Part shown: positions 23,792 to 34,267 of the stretch, piece by piece
How positions within the stretch are numbered: the first letter of the stretch is position 1
How the letters are laid out: every line of letters starts with the position of its first letter
DNA from: Bubalus kerabau
Taxonomy: Eukaryota; Chordata; Mammalia; Artiodactyla; Bovidae
Direction: 5' to 3'
Length of the DNA: 64,000 nucleotides
NCBI RefSeq assembly: GCF_029407905.1
Contig: NC_073630.1
Coordinates: forward strand, 53,283,001-53,347,000
Notes under the pieces: generated by a model
Seen by the model: the letters and a program-made list of their open reading frames with translations, nothing else
Databases searched by the model: none
Told to the model about the DNA's origin: nothing
Position numbers and translations under genes: made by a program

Positions 23792-24522
23792 ATGCAAGAA
23801 ATGAGATCAAAAACACTCTGAAGGCAACAAATAATAGAATAACAGAGGTAGAAGATAGGATTAGTGAATTAGAAGATAGAATGGTAGAAATAAATGAATC
23901 AGAGAGGAAAAAAGAAAAATGAATTAAAAGAAATGAGGACAATCTCAGAGACCTCCAGGACAATATTAAACGCTACAACATTCGAATCATAGGGGTCCCA
24001 GAAGAAGAAGACAAAAAGAAAGACCATGAGAAAATACTTGAGGAGATAATAGTTGAAAACTTCCCTAAAATGGGGAAGGAAATAATCACTCAAGTCCAAG
24101 AAACCCAGAGAGTCCCAAACAGGATAAACCCAAGGCGAAACACCCTAAGACACATATTAATCAAATTAACAAAGATCAAACACAAAGAACAAATATTAAA
24201 AGCAGCAAGGGAAAAACAACAAATAACACACAAGGGAATTCCCATAAGGATAACAGCTGATCTTTCAATAGAAACTCTTCAAGCCAGGAGGGAATGGCAA
24301 AACATACTTAATGAGATGAAAGAAAATAACCTACAGCCCAGATTATTGTACCCAGCAAGGATCTCATTCAAATATGAAGGAGAAATCAAAAGCTTTACAG
24401 ACAAGCAAAACCTGAGACAATTCTGCACCACCAAACCAGCTCTCCAACAAATACTAAAGGATATTCTCTAGATAGGAAACACAATAACAGTGTATAAATT
24501 TGAACCCAAAATAATAAAGTAA

Positions 24523-27500
24523 ATGGCAATGGGCTCATACTTATCAATAATTACCTTAAACGTAAATGGGTTGAATGCCCCAACCAAAAGACAAAGACTG
24601 GCTGAATGGATACAAAAACAAGACACCTACATATGTTGTCTACAAGAGACCCACCTCAAAACAGGGGACACATATAGACTGAAAGTGAAGGGCTGAAAAA
24701 AGATTTTCCATGCAAATAGGGACCAAAAGAAAGCAGGAGTAGCAATACTCATATCAGATAAAATAGACTTTAAAACAAAGGCTGTGAAAAGAGACAAAGA
24801 CGGTCACCACATAATGATCAAAGGATCAATCCAAGAAGAAGATATAACAATTATAAATATATATGCACCCAACACGGGAGCACTGCAATATGTAAGACAA
24901 ATGCTAACAAGTATGAAAGGAGAAATTAACAATAACATAATAATACTGGGAGACTCTAATACCCCACTCACACCTAGGGATAGATCAACTAAACAGGAAA
25001 TTAACAAGGAAGCACAAACTTTAAATGATACAATAGCCCAGTTAGACCTAATTGATATCTATAGGACATTTCATCCTAAAACAATGAATTTCACCTTTTT
25101 CTCAAGTGCACATGGAACCTTCTCCAGGATAGATCACATCCTGGGCCATCAATCTAGTCTTGGTAAATTAAAAAAAAAAAAAATGAAATCATTCCAAGCA
25201 TCTTTTCTGACCACAATGCAGTAAGATTAGATCTCAATTACAGGAGAAAAACTATTAAAAATTCCAACATATGGAGGCTGAACAACACACTGCCGAATAA
25301 CCAACAAACCACAGAAGAAATCAGAAAAGAAATCAAAATTTACATAGAAACTAATGAAAATGAAAATACAACAATCCAAAACCTGTGGGACACTGTAAAA
25401 GCAGTCTTAAGGGGAAAGATCATAGCAATACAGGCATACCTCAGGAAACAAGAAAAAAGTCAAATAAATAACCTAAATCTACACCTAAAGCAACTAGAAA
25501 AGGAAGAAATGAAGAACCCCAGGGTTAGTAGAAGGAAAGATATCTTAAAAATTAGAGCAGAAATAAATGCAAAAGAAACAAAAGAGACCATAGCATAAAT
25601 CAATAAATCCAAAAGCTGGTTCTTTGAAAGGAGAAATAAAATTGACAAACCACTAGCCAGACTCAGCAAGAAACAAAGGGAGAAATATCAAATCAATAAA
25701 ATTAGAACTGAAAATGGAGAGATCACAACAGACAACACAGAAATACAAAGGATCATAAGAGACTACTATCAGCAATTATATGCCAATAAAATGCACAACG
25801 TGGAAGAAATGGACAAATTCTTAGAAAACTACAACTTTCCAAAACTGGACCAGGAAGAAATAGAAAATCTTAACAGACCCATCGCAAGCACAGAAATTGA
25901 AACTGTAATAAAAATCGTCCAGCAAACAAAAGCCCAGGTCCAGATGGCTTCACAGCTGAATTCTATCAAAAATTTAGAGAAGAGCTAACACCTATCCTGC
26001 TCAAACTCTTCCAGAAAATTGCAGAGGATGGTAAACTTCCAAACTCATTCTATGAGGCCACCATCACCCTAATACCAAAACCTGACAAAGATCCCACAAA
26101 AAAAGAAAACTACAGGCCAATATCACTGATGAACATAGATGCAAAAATCCTTAACAAAATTCTAGCAATCAGAATCCAACAATACATTAAAAAGATCATA
26201 CACCATGACCAAGTAGGCTTTATACCAGGGATGCAAGGATTCTTCAATATCCGCAAATCAATCAATGTAATACACCACATTAACAAATTGAAAAATAAAA
26301 ACCATATGATTATCTCAATAGATGCAGAGAAAGCCTTTGACAAAATTCAACATCCATTTATGATCAAAACTCTCCAGAAAGCAGGAATAGAAGGAACATA
26401 CCTCACCATAATAAAAGCTATATATGACAAACCCACAGCAAACATTATCCTCAATGGTGAAAAATTGACAGCTTTTCTTCTAAAGTCAGAAACAAGACAA
26501 GGGTGCCCACTTTCACCATTACTATTCAACATAGTTTTGGAAGTTTTGGCCACAGCAATCAGAGCATAAAAAGAAATAAAAGGAATCCAATTTGGAAAAG
26601 AAGAAGTAAGACTCTCACTGTTTGCAGATGACATGATCTTCTACATAGAAAACCCTAAAGACTCCACCAGAAAATTACTAGAACTAATCAATGATTATAG
26701 TAAAGTTGCAGATATAAAATCAACATACAGAAATCCTTTGCATTCCTATACACTAATAATGAGAAAACAGAAAGAGAAATTAAGGAAACAATTCCATTCA
26801 CCGTTTCAATGGAAAGAATAAAATACTTAGGAATATACCTACATAAAGAAACTAAAGACCTATATATAGAAAACTATAAAACACTGGTGAAAGAAATCAA
26901 AGAGGACACTAATAGATGGAGAAATATACCATGTTCATGGATTGGAAGAATCAATATAGTGAAAATGAGTATACTACCCAAAGCAATTTATAGATTCAAT
27001 GCAATCTCTATCAAGCTACCAACGGTATTCTTCACAGAGCTAGAACAAATAATTTCACAATTTGTATGGAAATACAAAAACCTCGAATAGCCAAAGCTAT
27101 CTTAAGAAAGAAGAATGGAATTCGAGGAATCAACCTGCCTGACTTCAGGCTCTACTACAAAGCCACAGTCATCAAGACAATATGGTACTGGCACAAAGAC
27201 AGAAATATAGATCAATGGAACAAAATAGAAAGCCCAGAGATAAATCCACACACATATGGACACCTTATCTTTGACAAAGGAGGCAAGAATATACAATAGA
27301 TTAAAGACAATCTTTTTAACAAGTGGTGCTGGGAAAACTGGTCAACCACTTGTAAAAGAATGAAACAAGGGATGGAATGGGGAGGGAGGAGGGAGGAGGG
27401 TTCAGGATAGGGAACACATGTATACATGTGGCAGATTCATTTTGATATTTGGCAAAACTAATACAATCATGTAAAGTTTAAAAATAAAATAAAATTTAAA

Positions 27501-28514
27501 ATAAATAAATAAATTAATTAAAAAAAAAAAAAGAATGAAACAAGAGCACTTTCTAACACCATACACAAAAATAAACTCAAGATGGATTAAAGATCTAAAC
27601 GTAAGACCAGAAACTATAAAACTCCTAGAGGAGAACATAGGCCAAACACTCTCCGACATACATTACTTCAGGATCCTCTATGACCCACCTCCCAGAATAT
27701 TGGAAATAAAAGCAAAAATAAACAAATGGGACCTAATGAAACTCAAAAGCTTCTGCACAACAAAGGAAACTATAAGCAAGGTGGAAAGACAGCCTTCAGA
27801 ATGGGAGAAAATAATAGCAAATGAAGCAACTGACAAACAACCAATCTCAAAAATATACAAGCAACTCCTACAGCTCAATTCCAGAAAAATAAATGACCCA
27901 ATCAAAAATGGGCCAAAGACCGAAATAGATATTTCTCCAAAGAAGACATACTAGCTAACAAACACATGAAAATATGCTCAACATCACTCATTATCAGAGA
28001 AATGCAAATCAAAACCACTATGAGGTACCATTTCACGCCAGTCAGAATGACTGCGATCCAAAAGTCTACAAGCAATAAATGCTGGAGAGGGTGTGGAGAA
28101 AAGGGAACCCTCTTACACTGTTGGTGGGAATGCAAACTAGTACAGCCACTATGGAGAACAGTGTGGAGATTCCTTAAAAAACTGGAAATAGAACTGCCTT
28201 CTGATCCAGCAATCCCACTGCTGGGCATACACACTGAGGAAACCAGAAGGGAAAGAGACACGAGTACCCCAATGTTCATCGCAGCACTGTTTACAATAGC
28301 CAGCACATGGAAGTAACCTAGATGTCCATCAGCAGATGAATGGATAAGAAAGCAGTGGTACATATACACAATGGAGTACTATTCAGCCATTAAAAAGAAT
28401 ACATTTGAATCAGTTCTAATGAGGTGGATGAACCTGGAGCCTATTATACAGAGTGAAGTAAGCCAGAAAGAAAAACACCAATACAGTATACTAACGCATA
28501 TATATGGAATTTAG
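24523..28514 (+). pseudogene. L1 ORF2 pseudogene, copy A
   Basis: Covers the AP-type endonuclease (LNVNGLNAPTKRQRLAEW, NIYAPNTGALQYVRQML, GDSNTPLTPRDRS), the reverse transcriptase (KPDKDPTKKENYRPISL; IISIDAEKAFDKIQHPF; LFADDMIFYIENP, with the FADD catalytic box) and the Cys-rich C-terminus ending HIYGI. Lesions include TGA in the VKG*KKIF region, a 14-A slippage tract (about 25170), TAA at 25596-25598, a one-base loss in the ATAAAAATCG run (about 25910), a TAA after ATAIRA at 26567-26569, a one-base loss before 27081 causing TAG at 27088, and a mini L1 at 27370. It cannot encode a working ORF2. Confidence 0.92.
27370..27528 (+). mobile_element. Mini L1 3' end inside ORF2 of copy A
   Basis: Only the last ~100 bases of the L1 3' UTR (GGAGGGTTCAGGATAGGG ... 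GTGGCAGATTCATTTTGATA) plus an A/T-rich tail. It is flanked by AAAAGAATGAAACAAG at 27354-27369 and about 27529-27544, a long target-site duplication partly merged with the A-tail. The host ORF2 resumes cleanly after it. Confidence 0.92.
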
Positions 28515-28862
28515 AAAGATGGTAACAATAACCCTATATACGAGACAGCAAAAGAAACACTGATGTATAGAACAGTCTTTTGGACTCGGTGGGAGAGGGA
28601 GAGGGTGGGATTATTTGGGAGAATGGCATTGAAATACGTATAATATCATATATGAAACGAGTCGCCAGTCCAGGTTTGATGCAGGATACTGGATGCTTGG
28701 GGATGGTGCACTGGGACGACCCAGAGGGATGGAATGGGGAGGGAGGAGGGAGGAGGGTTCAGGATGGGGAACACATGTATACCTGTGGCGGATTCATTTC
28801 GGTATTTGACAAAGCAAATACAATATTGTAAAGTTTAAAAATAAAACAAAATTTAAAAAAAT

Positions 28863-29377
28863 AAAAGATGCTTGCTCTTTGGAAGAAAAGCGATCACAAA
28901 CCTAGACAGGGTATTAAAAAGCAGAAACATTACTTTGCCAAAAAAGGTCCTTATTGCCAATGCTATGGCTTTTCCAGTAGTCACGTATGGATGTGAGAGT
29001 TGGACCATAAAGAAAGCTGAGCACTGAACAATTGATGTTTTTGAATTGTGGTTTTGGGGAAGGCTCTTGAGAATCCTTTGGGCTGCAGGGAGTTAAAACC
29101 AGTCAATCATAAAGGAAATGAATCCTAAATATTCATTGGAAGGACTGATGCTGAAGCTGAAGCTCCAGTACTTTGGCCACCATTAATGTGACAACCCTGA
29201 TGCTGGCAAATTGAAGGCAGGATGAGAAGGGGATGACAGAGGATAAGGTGGTTGGATGGCATCTCCGACTCAATAGACATGATTTGAGCAACTCTGTGAG
29301 TTTGTGATGGACGGGGAAGCCTGGTGTGCTTCAGTCCATGGGATCACAAAGTATTGAATACAACTGAGTGATTGAAC
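28863..29377 (+). pseudogene. BovB C-terminus and 3' end (right part of the 14-kb BovB)
   Basis: Begins AAAAGATGCTTGCTCTTTGG, passes through the YGCESWTIKKAEH region, and ends in ...TGAGTGATTGAACTG just before the right TGTTTAAAA. Many substitutions and indels occur (for example TTTTGGGGAAGGCTC for TGTTGGAGAAGACTC), in line with the divergence of the left part. Confidence 0.82.
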
Positions 29378-29422
29378 TGTTTAAAAATTGTAAGTTGAAC
29401 CATAAGTAAGGGATGATCTGTA

Positions 29423-31133
29423 CAGTGAAAGGCAAACAACTTTGACCAAAACATCTGATAAAATACTGTTTAATGATAATGTTTAGAAACATCATAGCTT
29501 GAAATAGAGTAATGACACAAAAAACAAAACTATATGAATGTCAACACATATATAATCAGACTTACTCTCACAGGTGCTGCTTGCAAAATTTCAGATTTGA
29601 TACAGCCCCACAATGCCGACTTTGCTCTAATTAGCATCAATGATCAATGTCTTCAGAATGACAATCAAGCATCACATTTAACAGACATCATCAGTATAAG
29701 TAATAAAGATCATTCACTTTTTAAAAATGTCAAAAAAATAGTGAGAAAACAAATTATACAGTATTCCAAATAGCCTTAGTATCTTATTCTGCTCTTGGCA
29801 ACTGCACATAAAGGACTATGGTAGAATCTTAGGCAAACTTCACTTCAGAGAAGCCATCATATTTTATACTTAGGCCCTTCAGACATGCGTGATCAATTCC
29901 CATTCCCTCAGTTCTCCTAAACTGCATCAACGGTGGTTGCTCTTTACTCAACAAGAATGCTCCTGATCATAAAGTCCTGGTGTTTGGTATTGCACATATG
30001 TCTCAGTCAAATTTTCGGTTGTTAAATGAAGGCCCATATCTTACATTATACATTCCAGGAGGCCAGGACAAATGCTTGGAAACTGCCAAAATTAGAGCAA
30101 TGACAATAAAATCAATATTTTCCTTCCAGTGCTGGACAGTAACTTAGGTTACATAAACATGATTTGATTGAATGAATGAAAAGTACTTAAAATGCCTTCC
30201 AGTTTATCAGACACTTATTGCAAATACAAATACAACCTTAAAATTAGTAGTTTATATTTTAATATTACAAAATATATTAAATAGAATAGATAGATAAAAT
30301 GATTATAACATGATTATAATAATTTGGAATATGTATTTAAGTGGTTGGTGTGAAGTTAGTTAAAAGAATGGACTGTTCTGGAAATTCTTTTAAATCACTT
30401 CACTTTTGAGAAAGACAGTAGTATCTAGTTCCATAAAGCAGAGTAGATTTAACTTTCATCTTATTTTTCTAATTATATTTTCAGTGAATGCTTTGCTAAA
30501 TCTTTGTAATTTACAAACTGTTAATGATTAGCTCTTTAGTCATTGACCTTTCTAATATCTCCTTATTTGTCTCAATCTTACCACATTAGAACATATTAAC
30601 CTAAAGTTCTAATGTATCAGGCTGTAGAAATAAAATGACAGCTATTTTTTTCTTCTGTAATGTATGTTACTATATCAAAAGATACTCATATAACAATAAA
30701 AAGTAGCATTCTGTTTAAAAGGACATTACAATAATGTAGCAAAATAGAAATCTTTGTTTTTGTTGAATAAGTAGCTATTTTGATGCATTTGTCTATTAAT
30801 ATTTTTATATCTTTATATGATGCAAAAAGTATATATGCTTAAACTCCAAATCTATAATATATTTATCTATATTTATTATAATTTACTGTTTAAATATTTT
30901 AACAGCCTGCTATTTTAATTTATCTTTACTAACTTTATTGTTATATAAAGTCTTTTAAATCATAAGAGAAAATATAAATGGTCATGTTTTAAATGTTTTA
31001 GACTCTTTGTTACTGGTCTCAATTTAACATGAAAGAACAATTTTTTTTGTATAAATTTTACAATGCAAGCTTTTTTAACTTAAACTCATTTGTCCATGAT
31101 TAATTAAATTTTTACTCAGTGAAAAAGTCATGG
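29423..31133. other. AT-rich intergenic DNA
   Basis: No recognised gene or repeat. The 79-aa frame at 29534-29773 and the less AT-rich segment around 29560-30060 have no recognisable homology. An AT-rich tract follows from about 30230. Confidence 0.45.
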
Positions 31134-31160
31134 AAGATAATTTATTATTTCCTGCTAGTA

Positions 31161-31398
31161 TGATAGAGCTTCCCAGGTAGCTCAGTGGGTAAAGAACCCA
31201 CCTGCAATGCAGGGGCTGCAGGAGCTGTGGGTTTGATCCTTGGTCTTGGAAGATCCCCTGGAGAAAGAAATGGCTACCCACTTCAGTATTCTTCCCTGGA
31301 GAATCCCCTGGACAGAGAAGCCTGGAAGACTACAGTCCATAGGGTGACAAAGAGCTGGACATGACTGAAGCAACTGAGCATGGACATTAGAAATCTAC
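31161..31398 (+). mobile_element. Bov-tA SINE with 27-bp flanking duplication
   Basis: Full SINE: tRNA-like head (GAGCTTCCCAGGTAGCTCAG) and Bov-A body to CATGACTGAAGCAACTGAGC. The sequence at 31134-31160 is repeated at 31399-31425 with a single mismatch (TTTCCTGC versus TTTACTGC), an unusually long target-site duplication. Confidence 0.9.
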
Positions 31399-31425
31399 AA
31401 GATAATTTATTATTTACTGCTAGTA

Positions 31426-31569
31426 ATATAAAGGTGAATATATTTTAAGATCTGTTCCCCAGGTCCATATAGTGTAGTTATGACAGTAATGCTATTGTCA
31501 TAAAAATTTGGGGAAAGTAGTTTCAAAAGCTACAAGATTCTATTAAAATTCAAAAATAGAAAATTCACT
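31426..31569. other. AT-rich spacer
   Basis: A short intergenic stretch between the SINE and the L2 relic; nothing recognised. Confidence 0.4.
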
Positions 31570-32045
31570 TCCATCATCTTGAAGGAAGGCGGCATTTAAT
31601 TCAGGATTTAAAGGCAAGTAAAAAGGCAGCACAATGAGAAGCCTGGGAGAGGGTATTAAAATATGGAGGAGGGAAAGCACATGGTGTGTTCTAGGAATGA
31701 TGAGCAAGTCAGACTGGCTGCATCAGTTAACATATATTGAGAAACAGTGTGAGAAAAGTTTGGAATATATAGCTCATGCAGAGATCTGAATAATCAGATC
31801 AGAGTTTAAAACATTATTGGGTGTAATGGGTAATCATCAGGAGTTTCTGGATAAGGAAATTCGATGAAAATGTCTTTGATTTAGGGTATGTTAATTTGAC
31901 AACTGTATGTAGAATAACATGGAGGACAAATATACTAGAAATATTTAAAAGAGTTTACAAAAGGACATTGAGATTTATGTGTTAGTTAGGGGTTGTCTAA
32001 CATAGTGGCCTGAGATGCAGAAATACTGAAGGCTTTAACTAAAAA
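31570..32045 (-). mobile_element. Ancient L2 LINE fragment, minus strand
   Basis: The order of blocks (AAGGCGGCATTTAATTCAGG; GGGAAAGCACATGGTGTGTT; GTGTAATGGGTAATCATC..GAGTTTCTGGATAAGG; ACATGGAGGACAAATATAC) follows the reverse complement of the L2 3' ORF region. It is heavily diverged and non-coding; limits are approximate. Confidence 0.6.
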
Positions 32046-32234
32046 ATGGCACTTGGAAATAAAGACCTTCTATCCATATGATAATTGTATTCACCTTCCA
32101 TAGTTTAAAGTTTTTACTGAGAAGCAGCATCCAGCCCCAGTGTTACCCAGTCAGACACAGCTGGCTGGTGGATTTGGGCTGTCATGATCCTACCTTAATT
32201 TAATGGGCTGAACTCTGAAAGCTGCAGCCAGAAG

Positions 32235-32516
32235 ATGTGCCTACAGTTAGCCCATGAATGCACCCGGGATCCATACCACTGTGGATGGGTCTCCATGAGG
32301 CTCAATCTTGTTCACTCCATGCCCTTCCTAAGATGTACCCCTTCTGATGTGATGGAGTTTAGGGATATGCTCAACTCCAGCAGAAATTTCATCAAACCTC
32401 CAGCATCTGCTCAGAACTTGATGCTTCTTAGCCATTCTGCCCTTCATGGGTCTTCACCAGAGAAGGCCACACCAAGTACATCAAGGGCTCAAGGGGTGAT
32501 GTCTCAACCCAAGTGA
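32235..32516 (+). pseudogene. Unidentified 93-aa frame, possible retrocopy exon
   Basis: The frame starts MCLQLAHECTRDPYHCGWVS and contains FRDMLNSSRNFIKPPASAQN and a Ser/Thr-rich end. Composition (balanced, with Cys, Trp and Pro) is unlike the low-complexity frames elsewhere, and the surrounding ~450 bases are richer in G+C. I do not recognise the protein. No start context or introns can be judged. It may be a remnant of a spliced mRNA or a chance frame. Confidence 0.3.
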
Positions 32517-32668
32517 TGGAGAGAAATCATGTTCCCCAACCTCTTAGGATAGTGGGACTTCCTTTCCCAGATCACCTATATCAGGAAGACTGGCAATGGT
32601 CAACCTCAAGGTCGAGCTGCCCTACTGCCTCCAGGTGATGGATCCTGAGAGCCCTAGAGAGCCACGGT

Positions 32669-32795
32669 CCCCAATCTTTTTGGCCCCAGTGACTGGTTTT
32701 ATGGAAGAAAATTCTTCCAGGGACCAGGGTAGGGAATAGTTTGGGGATGATTCAAGCACATGACATTTATTGTACACTTAATTTATATTATTATT
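32669..32795 (+). repeat. hAT-like DNA transposon 5' end
   Basis: CGGTCCCCAATCTTTTTGGC..CCAGTGACTGGTTTTATGGA, then GATGATTCAAGCACATGACA and TTTATTGTACACTTAATTTA match, from memory, the left end of an old hAT-type element whose ends read CAGNGGTCCCCAACC. The right end is absent; SINE sequence follows instead. Confidence 0.6.
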
Positions 32796-32808
32796 ATATC
32801 GGCTCCAC

Positions 32809-32961
32809 TTCAGATCCCTGAATCTAGAAGATTTTCCTGGAGAAGGAAATAGCAACCCACTCCAGTATTCTTGCCTGGGAAATCACATGGAAAGAGGAGC
32901 CTAGTGGGCTGCAATCCATGGGGTGCAAAGAATCAGACACAACTCAAGGACTAAACAACAA
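32809..32961 (+). mobile_element. Bov-A SINE, 5'-truncated, AAC tail
   Basis: ATCCCTGAATCTAGAAGATT begins the recognisable body; it continues GGAGAAGGAAATAGCAACCC through AATCAGACACAACTCAAGGA and ends CTAAACAACAACAG. The AAC-type tail is also seen on the BovB ends at 34.2 and 63.2 kb. It forms the 3' terminus of the composite unit. Confidence 0.82.
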
Positions 32962-32973
32962 CAGCATCCAGCC

Positions 32974-33429
32974 AGGGACTGCAGTTTTTAACCCCCACTG
33001 CAGCTAGGTGTAGTTAAACATCTGAAGATAGTCAAATGCATGGAAGGACAAACGTCATGTCCAGTTGTTAGGACAAGTGATAAGAAACAAATTTCCTTTT
33101 GCTAATTTTTGACACTGTCTACTAAGTGAAAGCAAACAAACAAACAACAACAAAAACTGAAGTCTTAAAGATGCCAAAACTTACAGATGGGAGGAGCCCA
33201 GTTTCCTTATTATGAGATGCAAAGAGGCCCCCTGAAAATCTGAAAAAGAAGTGAAGTGTTGAGTTTTTGAGGATTTAAATTTTGGATTTTAATAATTACT
33301 ATAAGCTTTACCCTCTGAAAGTTGCAAACCATATACAAAAGCCTAAATATATTTCATATTGTGTTTTTTAATTTATTCAATGTTATTTTTTATTGTTCAT
33401 TCAAACAATATGCAAGATATATTATATTC
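32974..33429. other. Intergenic DNA
   Basis: AT-rich sequence with a short (CAAA)n/(CAA)n run at about 33132-33158. No gene recognised. Confidence 0.4.
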
Positions 33430-33995
33430 CATTATCTAATTAGGAACCAAGGCTCCTTGAAGAAATAACTGCCTCTAGGCCTTTGGCAGGATAGATCAAA
33501 GATAAGACTGAAGAATCTTCCAGTGTCAGAAGCACAGATATTCACAAATATAGGGGGAATATCAAAGGAACACAGAAGCCAACTGAAAGATCTTCCTATG
33601 GATTAAGTCTCAATGGACTAAAAATTTGAGCATCAAAGCAAATAAAAAAATATTAGGTCATAACTCAAAGTGAAAAATAAATATCCATGAGGCTGCATTA
33701 ATATTAATAAATGATTAAATAAATAAGGGAAAAGAAACATCTCCCACGAAGAAGAATTTTTAAAAACCTATATGCATACTCTGCCTTCAGAGAGGTGGGG
33801 AACTTCTTAAATGTTGGCTGGGCCTGGTGATTACTTCCAAAAAGTATGGTATGGAAAGGAAAAAAAAAAAAAAAAACCAAAAAACAAAAATCAATAATTT
33901 TAAAGTGGGGAAAACTGCCAAACAATATCTCAGCTAAGGGATTAATGCCAACCATTGTAAATTGGGTTGGTAATCTATGTCCTTAATATAATGTG

Positions 33996-34217
33996 GCCAA
34001 TACTTTGGCAACCTGATGCAAAGAGCTGACTCATTGGAAAAGACTGAGGGCATGAGGAAACGGGGACGACATAGAATGAGATGGTTAGATAACATCATCG
34101 ATTCAATGGACATGAGTTTGAGCAAACTTAAGAAGATAGTGAAGGACAGGTAAGCCTGGTGTGCTGAAGTCCATGGGGTTGCAGAGTCGGACACAACTTA
34201 GCAACTGAACAACAACA
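33996..34217 (+). mobile_element. BovB 3' end, old type with AAC tail
   Basis: GGCCAATACTTTGGCAACCTG through GGACACAACTTAGCAACTGA and an ACAACAACAAT tail. The coding sense of the BovB C-terminus is visible only in pieces, and the LEKTLMLG region carries a deletion (GAAAAGACTGAGGGC). Confidence 0.87.
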
Positions 34218-34267
34218 ATATAGTGTGATGGATGGTACTTTATCTTAATTATCTTCTTAAAAACCCA

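Larger units (their letters stand above)
19202..24471 (+). pseudogene. L1 ORF1 pseudogene, copy A (split by copy B)
   Basis: The start codon is ACG (19202-19204) where copy B has ATG. The frame runs to 19460, is interrupted by copy B, and resumes after 23803 (EIKNTLKATNNRITEVEDRI). There is an in-frame TGA at 23920-23922 where copy B has CGA (Arg). The rest, to 24471, includes the RNA-binding and C-terminal parts. ORF1 protein is the trimeric nucleic-acid chaperone of L1. This copy cannot make it. Confidence 0.9.
16163..28862 (+). mobile_element. L1 copy A, nearly full length (~8.2 kb without inserts)
   Basis: A bovine-type L1 in plus orientation. It has a long 5' UTR (16163 to about 19201), an ORF1 pseudogene (19202-19460 plus 23804-24471), an ORF2 pseudogene (24523-28514) and a 3' UTR with a short A-rich tail to about 28862. 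It lacks the first ~125 bases present in copy B, including the putative YY1 site. Copy B is inserted in ORF1 and a mini L1 in ORF2. The left junction lies within BovB sequence. The right junction reads A-tail then AAAAGATGC; in intact BovB this site reads AATT/AAAAGATGC, a good L1 endonuclease target. Confidence 0.93.
14011..29377 (+). mobile_element. BovB LINE, split by L1 copy A
   Basis: BovB occupies 14011-16162 and about 28863-29377. It is flanked by TGTTTAAAA at 14002-14010 and 29378-29386, a 9-bp target-site duplication inside the Tigger-like element. Compared with the minus-strand copy at 55.5-59 kb it lacks about 400 bases at the 5' end. About 325 bases (from ...CCCTGCTTA to AAAAGATGCTT...) are missing at the point where the L1 lies. 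The alternative is that 28863-29377 is an independent ART2A-like insertion; the flanking duplication argues for a single element. Confidence 0.82.
13553..29420 (+). mobile_element. Tigger-like DNA transposon (~490 bp), split by a 15-kb nest
   Basis: The left part, 13553-14010, starts CAGATCTTCCTTGACTTATG and carries AAATGCATTTAATACATTC, CAGTTGGGCAAAATT and AACAGAATGGTTGTATGA blocks that I recognise from a non-autonomous Tigger (Tc1/mariner, pogo-type) element. The right part, 29387-29420, ends CATAAGTAAGGGATGATCTG, an imperfect inverted copy of the left end. Both ends are flanked by TA (13551-13552 and 29421-29422), the expected target duplication. Without the BovB and L1 insertions the element is about 490 bp and encodes no transposase. 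Confidence 0.82.
32125..32973 (+). mobile_element. Composite retroposed unit (unknown cargo + hAT relic + SINE tail)
   Basis: A ~825-bp block at 32137-32961 is bounded by perfect 12-bp repeats CAGCATCCAGCC (32125-32136 and 32962-32973). Inside, left to right: GC-richer sequence of unknown origin with a 93-aa frame (32235-32516), an hAT-like fragment (about 32669-32795), and a 5'-truncated Bov-A SINE ending in an AAC-rich tail that touches the right repeat. The right repeat is at the SINE tail but the left one is ~670 bases upstream of the SINE, so the whole block probably moved as one RNA. It could be a processed pseudogene whose 3' UTR ended in a SINE. Confidence 0.6.

Noticed and set aside
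16163..28862. A segmental duplication explaining L1 copies A and C
   Set aside because: Their outer flanks differ completely (internal BovB RT region versus BovB tail plus TA repeat), so independent insertion is the simpler reading; gene conversion remains possible.
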